Source of the DNA: Mesorhizobium sp. CAU 1732
GTDB lineage: Bacteria > Pseudomonadota > Alphaproteobacteria > Rhizobiales > Rhizobiaceae
Assembly (NCBI RefSeq): GCF_039888675.1
Contig: NZ_JBDQQR010000004.1
Coordinates: 186,001 to 250,000, forward strand
Direction: 5' to 3'
DNA: 64,000 nt
The position numbers and the translations under genes were made by a program. The notes beneath the pieces were generated by a model. It was not told the origin of the DNA. It worked only from the letters and a program-made list of their open reading frames with translations, and searched no databases. Positions 17,795 to 27,230 of the stretch are shown here, piece by piece (position 1 is the first letter of the stretch; every line of letters starts with the position of its first letter).

Positions 17795-18847
17795 GTGCCA
17801 GAAACGACGCTCGACCTATCAGAATTCATGACATACGTCGGCAGGGACGTGCCCCAGCCCGAACAGTTCAATTATGACGTCACGCGCGACGCTATCCGTC
17901 ATTTTGCCTATGCAGTTCCCGACACCAATGCTGTCTACCTTGACGAGGAATTTGGACGAACAACCCGCTGGGGAACCATCATCGCTCCGCCGGGCTACCT
18001 TTATGCCCACGGCTCACCAGCCTGGCTGGGTAAGTATCCCGGTATTCGAGACAAGAATGGCAAGGAGCTCTCCAACGCAGACAATGCCACGGAGGAATGG
18101 GAATTCTATAAGCCGGTTCGTCCCGGGGACGTGATTTTGTCTCATGGCACGATCGAAAACGCCGTGGTGAAGCACTCGCGCAAGCTTGGAGAGTGTGTGC
18201 TCATCAAGGAGGGCATGCGTTTCACCAACCAACGCGGAGAGCTCGTTGCCAAGCTGTCATCCTACAGCTTTCGCTTCGATGGGGCGGCAACTTCGGCGAA
18301 GGGAGGAGTCGGCCAATCCTACCCTCCATTGGAGAAAGACCAGTTTACCCGCAACGTCGCCACGCCTCCGCTTTTGCCGGGGACCCAGCCCACTCCCGAG
18401 CGTCGCTACGACACGCCGCGCTTCTTCGAAGACGTCAGTGTGGGTGATGAACTGGACACCTGGGAATACGGTCCGATCATGGCGTTCGACATCGGGCGCT
18501 TCAATGCGACGACCATCGGAACCGGTTATGACCGGATCGGTCGAACCGGTCACATTCCTGATGGGTTTGCTCCCGGGGTTCTGCGGATCCAGTGGTTTGG
18601 CGCGCTTCTGTCGCGCTGGGGCGGTCCAGGCAGCTGGGTGACAAGGATTTCACAGCGCAATGAAGAATGGGTGCTCGTCGGCTTCAAGATCATCTGCGGC
18701 GGGACGGTAACGGCAAAGCGCGAAGTCGAAGGCCGGCGGCTTGTCGATGTTGATATCTGGTGCCGAAGCGAACTCGGCTTTCAGACCAACAGCGGCACGG
18801 CACAGATCGAGCTTGAAAGCCGCGAGAGCGTGACAAGGAGCCGGTAG
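17795..18847 (+). CDS. MaoC-like dehydratase / FAS1-type double hotdog protein
   Basis: This 350-residue protein contains two hotdog units in tandem. The first (residues ~20-165) has IAPPGYLYAHGSPAWLG and EWEFYKPVRPGDVILSHGTI, typical of the FAS1-like N-terminal dehydratase domain found in mesaconyl- and hydroxyacyl-CoA dehydratases. The second starts near PRFFEDVSVGDELDTWEYGP. Such proteins hydrate or dehydrate acyl-CoA thioesters. The catalytic Asp-His pair of the classical hydratase 2 motif is not obvious, so the exact reaction is open. The start is GTG 17795 with GGAG about 11 bases upstream; this is slightly uncertain. It is followed after two bases by the deaminase-family gene, so the two are co-transcribed. 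Confidence 0.82.
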   Translation: MPETTLDLSEFMTYVGRDVPQPEQFNYDVTRDAIRHFAYAVPDTNAVYLDEEFGRTTRWGTIIAPPGYLYAHGSPAWLGKYPGIRDKNGKELSNADNATEEWEFYKPVRPGDVILSHGTIENAVVKHSRKLGECVLIKEGMRFTNQRGELVAKLSSYSFRFDGAATSAKGGVGQSYPPLEKDQFTRNVATPPLLPGTQPTPERRYDTPRFFEDVSVGDELDTWEYGPIMAFDIGRFNATTIGTGYDRIGRTGHIPDGFAPGVLRIQWFGALLSRWGGPGSWVTRISQRNEEWVLVGFKIICGGTVTAKREVEGRRLVDVDIWCRSELGFQTNSGTAQIELESRESVTRSR

Positions 18848-18849
18848 GT

Positions 18850-19887
18850 ATGACGGGTCAGTCTCTCATTCAAAAGCTGCCGAAGACCGAGCTTCACCTT
18901 CACGTCGAAGGGTCGATCGAACCGCAACAGGTGATCGAGTTCGCGCGCCGCAATCAGGTGGATTTTCCATATGCCACGGTGGAAGAGCTGATTGCGATCT
19001 ATGAGTTCGAAAATCTTGCCGGGTTCGGGCAGGTCTACAGGACCAATTCGACTGTCCTGCTGACGCGACAGGATTTCTATGAACTGACGGTCGCCTACAT
19101 GCGCCGGGTGCGCCTGGACAATGTGCGTCACGTCGAGATCGCGTTTGCGCCGCAAGGTGCTTCGTCGCGTGGTGTGTCGCCCGAGATGGCGCTGGAGGCG
19201 GTGTTGGATGGTTTCGAAGCCACCGCTGCCGAGCTCGGGATGACCGGCGGGATAATCGTCGGCTGCCAGCGCAATCGCGGCCTCGACGACGGTCTGAAAA
19301 TGTTGGAGCAGGTTCGCCCGTACCGAGACCGGATCATGGCCTTGGGGCTCGCGAGCATGGAAGTCGGGTATCCGCCGCGGCTGTTCGAGCGCCTGTTCAA
19401 CGAAGCGCGGGAATGGGGCTGGAAGACAGTGGCTCACGCCGGCGAGGAGGGACCGCCGGAATACATCTGGGAAGCGCTGGACATCCTCAAAGTAGACCGC
19501 ATCGATCATGGCGTTCGCTGCGACGAAGATCCACGACTGATGGCCCGCTTGGCGGAAGAACAGGTCCCGCTGACCGTCTGTCCACTGTCGAACGTCTACC
19601 TCAAGGTGTTTCCGTCGATCGATAAACACAACATTGCGCGGCTGTTACGCGCAGGCCTCCTGGTGACGATCAATTCCGATGATCCTCCCTACTTTGGCGG
19701 CTATGTGAACGAGAACTTCGCGCAGTGTCAGACGGCTCTCGGTCTGACCGACGAAGAGATCGTCCAACTGGCACGAAACAGCTTCATCGGCTCGTTCCTC
19801 GATGAGGATGCCAGGCAAGGGTATCTCGCGGAAATCGAGGCCGTTGTGGCCGCTGAACTCAACCCGATTGCTGAAATGAACGCCTGA
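18850..19887 (+). CDS. Adenine/adenosine deaminase family hydrolase
   Basis: A 345-residue metal-dependent deaminase. Zinc ligands and catalytic residues are in order: TELHLHVEGS (His-X-His), the substrate loop VGCQRNRG, VAHAGEEGPPEYIWEAL (His and catalytic Glu), DRIDHGVRCDEDP, TVCPLSN and TINSDDPPYFGGYVNEN (metal Asp). The pair HAGEEGPPEYIWEAL and SDDPPYFGGY is typical of the adenine deaminase branch rather than of classical adenosine deaminase. In an operon with acyl-CoA enzymes, the natural substrate may be a modified purine or another amine-bearing heterocycle rather than adenine itself (inference). Confidence 0.85.
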   Translation: MTGQSLIQKLPKTELHLHVEGSIEPQQVIEFARRNQVDFPYATVEELIAIYEFENLAGFGQVYRTNSTVLLTRQDFYELTVAYMRRVRLDNVRHVEIAFAPQGASSRGVSPEMALEAVLDGFEATAAELGMTGGIIVGCQRNRGLDDGLKMLEQVRPYRDRIMALGLASMEVGYPPRLFERLFNEAREWGWKTVAHAGEEGPPEYIWEALDILKVDRIDHGVRCDEDPRLMARLAEEQVPLTVCPLSNVYLKVFPSIDKHNIARLLRAGLLVTINSDDPPYFGGYVNENFAQCQTALGLTDEEIVQLARNSFIGSFLDEDARQGYLAEIEAVVAAELNPIAEMNA

Positions 19888-19917
19888 ACGCTCGTGAGCG
19901 TTGGCAGGAGAAATACA

Positions 19918-22110
19918 TTGAACGCACCTATCAGACACGACGGGGCAATAGCTGCTCACCTCTCCGACGCGGGTTGGAAGGCTTTATCGAAGCCGAATTC
20001 GATAGCGCTTGTCGGCGCCAGCGGACGGGCCAGCAGCGTAAGCTTCACCTCGCGCTTTTTGCAGACCAACCAGGACCTTGGATATGAAGGGGAGATCTAT
20101 CTGATCAATCCCAACAGGCAGGAAATCCTGGGCCGCAAATGCTGGCCTGACCTCGCTTCGCTGCCGACTGTTCCTGACGTCGTCATCATCAATCTGCCGG
20201 ACGAAAAGGTTCTCCCCGCCGTACATGAAGCGATCGCGAAAGGGTCCAAGGCCCTCATGATCCACTCCGGTGGATTTGGTGAACGCGGTGAAGCCGGGCT
20301 TATGCGCGAGGCGGAACTCAAGGACGCTTGCGCACGTGCGCAGGTGGCGGCTTTGGGGCCGAATTGCCTTGGCATGATGAACCTCAACACGAGAGTATCG
20401 CTGTCGAGCTTCAGGGCGTCTGCAGACCACAAGGCCGGGCCGATTGCGCTTATCAGCCAGAGCGGGTCCGTTGCGAGCATTCTCATGCACGTCGCTGCAC
20501 GTCACGGAATTTCATTCGTGGCCAGCACCGGAAACGAGGCTGTCACCTCGACAGAGGATTTGATCGAGCGGGCCGTGGATGATCCCGAGACGCGGTTGAT
20601 CGTGTGTTTCGTGGAGGCACTGCGCCAACCACGCCGCTTATTCGGATTGGCGGAACGTGCGCGCATCGCAGGCAAGGCAATCGTGGTGCTCAAAGCAGGC
20701 CTCACCGAAAAGGGCGGGGAAGTATCCCGCGGCCACACAGGCGCTTTGGCGGGGTCGGGCGCTGTCTACCGACAGGCATTCGAGCAGGCCGGTGTCGTGT
20801 TGGTCGAAGATTTTGACGAGCTTGCCCAGACGGTGGAACTGCTTATGGCATTTCAGGATTTGCCGAGCGGTGCACGCGTGGGCATGCTTGGAACGTCCGG
20901 CGGCGAACTCGGAAACATCACCGACATGTGCGAGACGTTGGAAATCGAGCTTCCAGAGCTCGCCCCGGACACAATCGTCGCCCTGCAGAAATGGCTTGTT
21001 CTGCCCGAAGATGTCGAGCCGAGAAATCCGGTCGATGCAGGCACGGGATTCAATTTTTCCGGGACCTATGAAGATCGCATGCGCGGCGCAATCCGCGCCG
21101 TTGCATCCGATCCGTCCATTGACATCGTGGTGGTGGTCCAGGGCTTCCACAAGGAAGGTGAGGACCTGCGTCTTTCGCTCAACCGCGAGATCATGGGTGC
21201 TGCTGCCAAGGAAGCGTTGTCTGGAACGAAACCAGTGGTGGCAATCGCGTGTCAGTCGGGACGGTTCGATGACGGGGTCATGGCCGAAATTCGGGCGGCT
21301 GGCGTGCCGGCTCTTCAGGGCGCACGTGAAGGATTGAGAGCACTGTCGCATCTGTCAAAGCTGCGGGTCGCTCGCGCTCGTCCCGTTCTGGAACCGCGTG
21401 CTGCTGAGTTGTCAGTCACTGTCCCAGCCCATTGGGACAACGGGCTCGTTTCGCAAGGAGCTTTGTTTTCATTGCTCTCCGATGCAGGGCTCCGTGTTAC
21501 CAGGAACGCGACCGCGAGATCGCCCGAAGAGGCTGCCGGGATTGCCGCGAAGCTTGGCGGTTCGGTCGTGATGAAGATCGACACGCCGCGCGTGATTCAC
21601 AAGAGCGATATCGGCGGTGTTGCGCTGGATGTTACGGCACAGACCGCAAGCGAAGTCTTTCAAAGGCTGGAAACATCGGTCAGTCCCAAGATCGGGTCGG
21701 TTGAAGGTGAGGGCGTTTTCGTTGCCGATCAGCTGAAAGCCGGGATCGAATTCTACGTGGGTGCAAAACAGGACGCGACATTTGGTGCTGTCGTCGTTGT
21801 CGGTATCGGTGGACGGTTGCTTGAAATCATGGGGCAGACCGCGTTGCTCGTGGCGCCGTTTGACCGTGCCGCGGCAAGAGATGCGATCCGCAGGAGCGGG
21901 GCGGAGAAATTTCTCCGCGGGTATCGTGGCGGGCCGGTGGCAGACCTGGATGCGTTGAGCGATCTGATCTGCAAGGTGGGTCAGATAGCCATCGCCCTGG
22001 GCGACACGTTTGAAGTGCTCGACCTCAACCCGGTGATCATTACCCATGAGATCCCTGGCGGATGCATCGCGGATGCTCGCCTGATCCTTCAGAAAGGAAG
22101 CAAGACATGA
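19918..22110 (+). CDS. ADP-forming acyl-CoA synthetase (acetate-CoA ligase family)
   Basis: This 730-residue fused alpha-beta enzyme activates a carboxylic acid to its CoA thioester with ATP, giving ADP and phosphate. The start is TTG 19918, placed seven bases after AGGAG; this is much better than the GTG at 19894. The order is: CoA-binding domain (SIALVGASGR), succinyl-CoA ligase-like segment with GPNCLGMMNL and ALISQSGSVASIL, phosphohistidine region RGHTGALAGSG, then a C-terminal ATP-grasp domain (VVMKIDTPRVIHKSDIGGVA). Homologues include acetyl-CoA and pimeloyl/feruloyl-CoA synthetases. Here it presumably activates the acid made by the adjacent enzymes. The 3' end overlaps the hydratase gene by four bases. 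Confidence 0.87.
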   Translation: MNAPIRHDGAIAAHLSDAGWKALSKPNSIALVGASGRASSVSFTSRFLQTNQDLGYEGEIYLINPNRQEILGRKCWPDLASLPTVPDVVIINLPDEKVLPAVHEAIAKGSKALMIHSGGFGERGEAGLMREAELKDACARAQVAALGPNCLGMMNLNTRVSLSSFRASADHKAGPIALISQSGSVASILMHVAARHGISFVASTGNEAVTSTEDLIERAVDDPETRLIVCFVEALRQPRRLFGLAERARIAGKAIVVLKAGLTEKGGEVSRGHTGALAGSGAVYRQAFEQAGVVLVEDFDELAQTVELLMAFQDLPSGARVGMLGTSGGELGNITDMCETLEIELPELAPDTIVALQKWLVLPEDVEPRNPVDAGTGFNFSGTYEDRMRGAIRAVASDPSIDIVVVVQGFHKEGEDLRLSLNREIMGAAAKEALSGTKPVVAIACQSGRFDDGVMAEIRAAGVPALQGAREGLRALSHLSKLRVARARPVLEPRAAELSVTVPAHWDNGLVSQGALFSLLSDAGLRVTRNATARSPEEAAGIAAKLGGSVVMKIDTPRVIHKSDIGGVALDVTAQTASEVFQRLETSVSPKIGSVEGEGVFVADQLKAGIEFYVGAKQDATFGAVVVVGIGGRLLEIMGQTALLVAPFDRAAARDAIRRSGAEKFLRGYRGGPVADLDALSDLICKVGQIAIALGDTFEVLDLNPVIITHEIPGGCIADARLILQKGSKT

Positions 22111-22928
22111 CCGACTATTCGCTCATCTCCTTTGAGGTGGAGGCGGAGGTGGCGCATCTCACCCTGCGCCGGCCCAAGAAACTGAATGCAATAACCGATC
22201 AGATGAATATCGAGTTGTTCGATGCGTTGAACCGGATCTCCGAGACGCCGGCGATAAAGATCGTGGTCATAACCGGTGAAGGCCGGGCGTTTTCGGCCGG
22301 GTACGATGTCGGCGAAGGCGAAGACATGCCGGCGCGCACGCCGGCATACTGGCGACACCACTTTCATCTCGCGTTCCGCACATTGCGCCGCATCTGGTCG
22401 CTTCCGCAGCCGGTAATCGCGAAAGTGAATGGAGCATGCCTTGGCGGAGGTATGGCGTTGGCGATGGCGAGCGACCTCGTTTACGCTTCCGAGGGCGCGT
22501 TCTTCGGTGATCCCGAGATCAAGTTCGGCGGCGGCGGCAACATGTTTCCGGTGCTGCAGTGGATCATCGGCATGAAGAAGCTCAACGAGCTCGTCCTGAC
22601 CGGCCGTAACGTCCAAGCTCCCGAGGCCCTATCGCTCGGGATGATCAATGAAATGCTTTCAGCAGACCAGCTTGACGCGCGTGTGGCCCAGATCACACGC
22701 CATATGTGCCTGCTTCCAGATGGCACACTGGTGAAGAACAAGGCCAGTGCACACCGTTGGTATGAAGAGATGGGCATCGGCCCGACGATACGCTCCAACG
22801 AGGATGCATCGGTGCTGGGCCTGAGCACCGGTGGCGAAACGGAATTCACCCGCATCTCAAAGGCGGATGGCGTATCCGCTGCGCTTCGTTGGCAAAAATC
22901 ACGCTTCCAGGACGTCGGAGCATTCTGA
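22107..22928 (+). CDS. Enoyl-CoA hydratase/isomerase family protein
   Basis: A 273-residue crotonase-fold enzyme. ATG 22107 overlaps the preceding stop. The oxyanion-hole strands are recognisable: GRAFSAGYDVGEG near residue 64 and KVNGACLGGGMALAMASDLV near residue 110. The position usually occupied by the first catalytic Glu falls in FFGDPEIKFGGGGNMFPVLQ. It would hydrate, isomerise or cleave the CoA thioester produced by the ligase upstream. A later region (TLVKNKASAHRWYEEMGIGP) is an extension seen in several uncharacterised members. The stop overlaps the permease start. Confidence 0.87.
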   Translation: MTDYSLISFEVEAEVAHLTLRRPKKLNAITDQMNIELFDALNRISETPAIKIVVITGEGRAFSAGYDVGEGEDMPARTPAYWRHHFHLAFRTLRRIWSLPQPVIAKVNGACLGGGMALAMASDLVYASEGAFFGDPEIKFGGGGNMFPVLQWIIGMKKLNELVLTGRNVQAPEALSLGMINEMLSADQLDARVAQITRHMCLLPDGTLVKNKASAHRWYEEMGIGPTIRSNEDASVLGLSTGGETEFTRISKADGVSAALRWQKSRFQDVGAF

Positions 22929-23782
22929 TGAGCGAGGCACAAACGGATACACGCCCTCCTGGTCAGATCTCGGTCACCCGAAGTGAGAACCTGTTTTCGT
23001 CGAAGTACGCACGCGAAATCGGACGCTTCCTCGCCTGGTTTGCCAGCGCAGTCATGTTGGTATGGTTCTGGCAGTGGTACGTCACGCGGTTCAACGTTTC
23101 GTCGGCTGTTTTCCCCGCGCCCTTCGCTGTGTGGGATTCGCTTTATGTGAACCTGGCCGACGGGACGTTTCTGCGTGACCTCAAGGTTACGATGACGGAG
23201 GTTTTGATCGGCTTTTTCGGCGGCAGTTCCGTAGGCTTTTTGCTGGCGTTGCTGATTTCGGAGTTCCGCCACGTCAGAACCATTCTGTATCCGTACGTGA
23301 TTGCCTTTCAGGGCGTGCCGAAGACGGCGCTGGCTCCCATGTTTCTGATCTGGTTCGGCTTCGGCATCGAGTCGAAAGTGGCGCTGGTGATTTCCACCGT
23401 CTTCTTTCCCGTTCTGATCAACACTCTTTCGGGACTGGAGCGCACCGATCCGGATCAGCTGGACATGCTGCGCGCCTATTGCGGACGGCGCTGGCGGGTG
23501 TTCCTGCGCGTAAAGTTGCCAAGCGCAATGCCGCCGCTGTTCGCCGGGCTGGAACTGGCGATCGTCCTGGCGATCGTCGTCGCGGTTGTCTCCGAATTCC
23601 TCGGGTCTGTCGGAGGGCTTGGCTATCGGATTCTGACCTTCAACACGAACCTGGATATGGCCGGGCAATTTGCTGCGCTGATCCTGCTTTCGCTTACCGG
23701 TTTCCTTTTGCATGCCATCGTGAAGGGCATCGGGGATCGCGTTGTTTTCTGGGGGCGGGCCAAAGAAGGCAGCACCATCTGA
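22928..23782 (+). CDS. ABC transporter permease, TauC/SsuC-like
   Basis: This 284-residue inner-membrane permease begins at ATG 22928 (TGATG overlap). About six hydrophobic segments follow a cytoplasmic leader. The BPD_transp_1 region includes FQGVPKTALAPMFLIWFGFG and the EAA loop GRRWRVFLRVKLPSAMPPLF. Permeases of this type work with NMT1/TauA-like binding proteins and take up sulfonates, pyrimidine precursors, hydantoins and aromatic acids. With its binding protein and ATPase downstream it forms a complete importer at the end of this catabolic operon. Confidence 0.9.
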   Translation: MSEAQTDTRPPGQISVTRSENLFSSKYAREIGRFLAWFASAVMLVWFWQWYVTRFNVSSAVFPAPFAVWDSLYVNLADGTFLRDLKVTMTEVLIGFFGGSSVGFLLALLISEFRHVRTILYPYVIAFQGVPKTALAPMFLIWFGFGIESKVALVISTVFFPVLINTLSGLERTDPDQLDMLRAYCGRRWRVFLRVKLPSAMPPLFAGLELAIVLAIVVAVVSEFLGSVGGLGYRILTFNTNLDMAGQFAALILLSLTGFLLHAIVKGIGDRVVFWGRAKEGSTI

Positions 23783-23815
23783 TCCACCGTCAAAATTCAA
23801 AAAAAGGGGAATTTC

Positions 23816-24898
23816 ATGAAACGCGTATGGACGAAGTTTGTTGGCGGCACCGTCGCCACGGCACTCCTCTTCGCATTTGGCACAGTTGCGAGCGCCCAGG
23901 AGCTCAAAAAAGTCACCTACGCGGTAGCGACCGCGGACCTTAACGTCGGATACCCGTTTGCCACGCTGGCCAAACATCTCGGGTACTTCGAGGAAGAAGG
24001 GTTGGATGTCGAGATCGTGCCCGGCCAGTCTTCAGCGGCTACCGCACAGTTGCTGCTGACGGGGCGCGCTAATGTCGGAGTGGCGCAGCCGGATCCGATC
24101 ATGATCCAGCGAGCCAACGCGAACATCCCTCTCGTCTCATTTTATCCGGTGAGCCGTCGTGGGACGAACGTATTCATCGTGAAGCCGGATTCGCCGATTC
24201 AGGAATTGGCCGACATCAAAGGCAAGACGGTCGGTGTGGGCGATCTCGGCAGTGGCTCCGTGAACTACTTGCGTGCTCGGCTCGCGAGGATCGGGCTTTC
24301 TGTGAACGACGTCAATCTTCTAGCGACGGGCTACGGTACCCCTGGTTATGAGGCTCTCAAGAATGACGTCGTCGACATGGCGATGAGCTTTACCGGCGGC
24401 GTCGCCCGCATGACAGTCGCAGGATATCCGGTTCGGGTCCTGCCGCGGCCGGAAGCGGAAGAGGATCAGTATAGCTATAACCTCTTCGCAACTGAGGAAT
24501 ACATTGCCGCCAATCCGGACGTCATCAAGGGTATCGGGCGCGCGACGGCCAAGGCTGGCATCTTTCTGAAGCACAATCCCGAGGCTGCGGTCCGGGCATT
24601 TTGGGCCTATTCGCCGGATCGTGCTCCGAAAGATCTGAATGATGCGGCGGCGATGGAGCGTGACCTCGCGATCCTCGAAGCACAAAGGCGCGACATGGCC
24701 GTCGACAAGTTGCCTGACGACTTTGCGTGGGGAAGCCATGACGTTGCCGTCCTCGACAAGATCCAGAAATACCTGATCGAGGTCGAGCAGATCAAGGAAG
24801 CCAAGGATCCGTCGGTCTATTTCACGAATGAATTTGCAGCCGACTACGTGGACTTCGATATCGAGGCGATCGCCTCACAGGCAAAAGCCGCCAAGTGA
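23816..24898 (+). CDS. ABC transporter substrate-binding protein, NMT1/TauA-like
   Basis: A 360-residue periplasmic binding protein with a signal peptide (MKRVWTKFVGGTVATALLFA, cleavage near ASAQE). The mature protein shows the NMT1/THI5-like pattern: YPFATLAKHLGYFEEEGLDV, LLLTGRANVGVAQPDPIMIQ and ELADIKGKTVGVGDLGSGSV. It is longer at the C-terminus than TauA. AAGGGG lies upstream of the start. The ligand is unknown; the neighbouring deaminase and CoA ligase suggest an amine-bearing or heterocyclic compound. Confidence 0.9.
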   Translation: MKRVWTKFVGGTVATALLFAFGTVASAQELKKVTYAVATADLNVGYPFATLAKHLGYFEEEGLDVEIVPGQSSAATAQLLLTGRANVGVAQPDPIMIQRANANIPLVSFYPVSRRGTNVFIVKPDSPIQELADIKGKTVGVGDLGSGSVNYLRARLARIGLSVNDVNLLATGYGTPGYEALKNDVVDMAMSFTGGVARMTVAGYPVRVLPRPEAEEDQYSYNLFATEEYIAANPDVIKGIGRATAKAGIFLKHNPEAAVRAFWAYSPDRAPKDLNDAAAMERDLAILEAQRRDMAVDKLPDDFAWGSHDVAVLDKIQKYLIEVEQIKEAKDPSVYFTNEFAADYVDFDIEAIASQAKAAK

Positions 24899-24961
24899 TG
24901 ATCGATGCGGAGGAGCGGCTCGACAACAGCCGCTCCATCCTGCAATCGTTGGAGAAGAGCG

Positions 24962-25771
24962 ATGAAAATTCAGTCTGACGCCGTTTCCTTCCAGAGCACC
25001 GGACGTACGTTTCGCACACGCGAGGGCGCGCTTCTGACTGCGCTTGAAACAGTCAATTTCGAGGTGGGCGCGGGTGAATTCGTGTCGTTGCTCGGCCCCA
25101 GCGGATGCGGCAAAACCACACTTTTGCGAATGGCGGCCGGGTTGCTCGAGCCGAGTTGGGGCAAAGTGGTCGTCGGCGGTCGTCCAGTCACCGCGCCCAG
25201 ACCAGACTTTGGCGTGGTCTTTCAGCAGCCATTGCTTCTGCCCTGGCTCACCGTGTTCAAGAATGTGCTTTTGCCTGTTGATGTGCAGGGACGGAAAGTC
25301 AGCGACTATCACCAGCGCGCACTCGAACTTGTCGAGATGGTAGGCCTCAAAGGGTTTGAAAAACGGCTTCCTTCAGAATTGTCTGGCGGTATGCAGCAGC
25401 GCGTCGCGCTTGCTCGTGGCCTGATTCACGATCCTAAACTTTTGCTGATGGATGAGCCGTTCGCCGCGCTCGATGCGATGACGCGCGAAAACATGAACAT
25501 TGAGCTGCAACGCATCTGGGCAGCCAATCGCAAGACCGTTCTGTTCGTGACGCACGGCATTCCTGAAGCCGTCTTCCTGAGCGATCGCGTCGTCGTCATG
25601 AGCGCAAGGCCGGGGAGGATCGTCAAGATCGTCGACATCCCGTTCCCGCGATTGCGTGAGCCCAGCCTGCTTGGAACGGCGGAGTTTGCCGAAGTCGTGG
25701 CCGAGATACGCGCGGTGTTTGACGAGGCTCATGCCCCTAATGCCCCTCATGCCTCACAGGCCGCTGCATAG
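24962..25771 (+). CDS. ABC transporter ATP-binding protein, TauB/SsuB-like
   Basis: This 269-residue ATPase starts at ATG 24962 behind GGAGAAG; a longer frame from 24905 is unlikely. Walker A is GPSGCGKTT, the Q-loop lies in [18 protein letters not shown], the signature is LSGGMQQR, and Walker B is [14 protein letters not shown]. It completes the importer and is the last gene of the operon; a strong terminator follows at 25808. Confidence 0.93.
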   Translation: MKIQSDAVSFQSTGRTFRTREGALLTALETVNFEVGAGEFVSLLGPSGCGKTTLLRMAAGLLEPSWGKVVVGGRPVTAPRPDFGVVFQQPLLLPWLTVFKNVLLPVDVQGRKVSDYHQRALELVEMVGLKGFEKRLPSELSGGMQQRVALARGLIHDPKLLLMDEPFAALDAMTRENMNIELQRIWAANRKTVLFVTHGIPEAVFLSDRVVVMSARPGRIVKIVDIPFPRLREPSLLGTAEFAEVVAEIRAVFDEAHAPNAPHASQAAA

Positions 25772-25807
25772 CGTTTTCGGCGAGGTTTGCGTTGCGGAGA
25801 AAAATGG

Positions 25808-25842
25808 AAGGGCAGCGGATATCAGCGTGCGCTGCCCTTTTT
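25808..25842 (+). terminator. Rho-independent terminator of the deaminase/ABC operon
   Basis: An AAGGGCAGCG arm pairs with CGCTGCCCTT, with a 12-base loop, and is followed by a run of five T. It is the best terminator in the window and ends the operon 17795-25771. Confidence 0.85.
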
Positions 25843-26073
25843 CCTATGTTGCGTGAACACAGCACTTCACTCTCGTCTGGTTGATCCGAGAATTCTTGTT
25901 GTGACCAATGGCGGAAGCCTGCGGCATCATAGGTCAGAATGCCTCCACGAAGTAGACGAGGCTGAAGCGATGATATAGATGAAAACACCACTTACCGCAG
26001 AGGACACGATACGGGCATGGGGGGTGCTATCGCCACGCGCGACATTTAAGCCGTCATGGCCTGTTACCAGGGC

Positions 26074-26283
26074 TCATTCGTCGCCTGCGAGACCGTCGAA
26101 TGCCTCAATCAGCGCATCGACGATCGCTTGGCCAAGCGCCCGTGCCGCCTCACCGATTTGGACTTCGTTTCCGTTGCGGGCCGCAGTGGCAAGTTGGGAA
26201 CCCTGATCCGTCAGGATCGCATTCGACCTGTCGATTGCCCATTGCGCAAAATCGTTCCGGCTGTCGATAATTCTGGTTTCCAT
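26074..26283 (-). CDS. Small hypothetical protein, 69 residues
   Basis: It starts at ATG 26283 with GGGGAG upstream. The product is soluble, acidic and helical (DFAQWAIDRSNAILTDQGSQ, EAARALGQAIVDALIEAFDG). No family is recognised. It lies next to decayed integrase and HipA sequences and may be an accessory gene of the same former element. Confidence 0.5.
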   Translation of the reverse strand: METRIIDSRNDFAQWAIDRSNAILTDQGSQLATAARNGNEVQIGEAARALGQAIVDALIEAFDGLAGDE

Positions 26284-26488
26284 GGCTGCGCTCCCCGCGT
26301 TTAGGATTTGTTTGGCGAGTTCGGGCCAGGGTCAAGGGGGCGCGATGGATATTGTGTTCGCGCCGCAAACACCCCCTACATCCTTGGAGCATCGAGCCTC
26401 GCTGGGCAAGCAGCCGTCCACTTCGTGTAGACGGGAATCCTCCGTCAAGCAAACTCCCACTGCTACGCACTGAACAAAGGCAGGGGGG

Positions 26489-26900
26489 AGGGCTTTGGGC
26501 GCCGCAACAACCTCGTCCGCCTTGGCGGGTCATCTCGGCCGAGGCGTGGCCGAGCTGCTTTTGCACGTAGCGCTCGTCGACTTCCGCCGAGGATGCAAGG
26601 CCGGCCCGCAGCGATTGTCCGGCAAACCTGCCGCCGCGCTCGCCCTCGGCCAGATCGCCGCGAACGCCGGCCGCGAGCGCCGTGCGCTTGACGAGGCGGG
26701 CGACTCCCGGTCGTTCAGCCGCTCCGCGCCCGGTTTTTTGTCCTGTCCGGTCACCCTGCGGAACAGCAGTCCATGTCCGATGCGGCCAAGGGTCATCCAG
26801 GCCTCGACCGCGACGACCGGGCAGGTCGCGTCGGAGGAGCCGCGCCCGATCTCGACCTCGCGCCACCCGGTCTTGCCGCGACCGCGTCTCCGCTGGCGAT
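26489..26900 (-). pseudogene. Tyrosine recombinase (integrase) remnant, frameshifted and truncated
   Basis: Two minus-strand frames together encode the C-terminal half of a phage-type integrase. One frame reads EVEIGRGSSDATCPVVAVEA, then GRIGHGLLFRRVTGQDKK and RLNDRE. The next frame continues VARLVKRTALAAGVRGDLAE and QSLRAGLASSAEVDERYVQK, then QLGHASAEMTR. The switch is at about 26703-26706, where one G seems to be missing. The catalytic HxLR has become QSLR, and the protein breaks off after HASAEMTR, before the tyrosine. It cannot be functional. Confidence 0.75.
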
Positions 26901-27230
26901 CAGCGTATCCCGCGCGGCGCGATAAGCATCTTGCAGCGGGCCGTGGCCTTTGAGGCTTTCAACGGCATAGGTGTTAAGAAATTGGCGTCCGGCAAACAGC
27001 TTTCGGTCGACAGCGCTAAGCTCTGCTACACCGCACACGGCCTGCCAATTTTTCGCGATTGTCGCGATCTGGTTTTCGATCAGCGCAACTGCTTCGGCCT
27101 CTTTGAGGTGGTAATCTGGCGCTGCCGCGAGGCACGCTGCGATCGTGCTGGCACGAGTGTCACCCTTGATCAGCATTGCCTGTGTGGCTTCACCGCCGGT
27201 GCGGCCGCCTGATCCACCTTTTCCGGTCGG
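26890..27230 (-). pseudogene. HipA-like toxin C-terminal remnant
   Basis: A minus-strand frame (ATG at 27290) carries about 110 residues that resemble the end of rhizobial HipA-like kinases: GGEATQAMLIKGD, AACLAAAPDYHLKEAEAVAL, IENQIATIAKNWQAVC, and DRKLFAGRQFLNTYAVE. The N-terminal kinase core is missing, and the downstream sequence runs into the integrase remnant. Identification rests on pattern recognition and is moderately certain. Confidence 0.5.
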
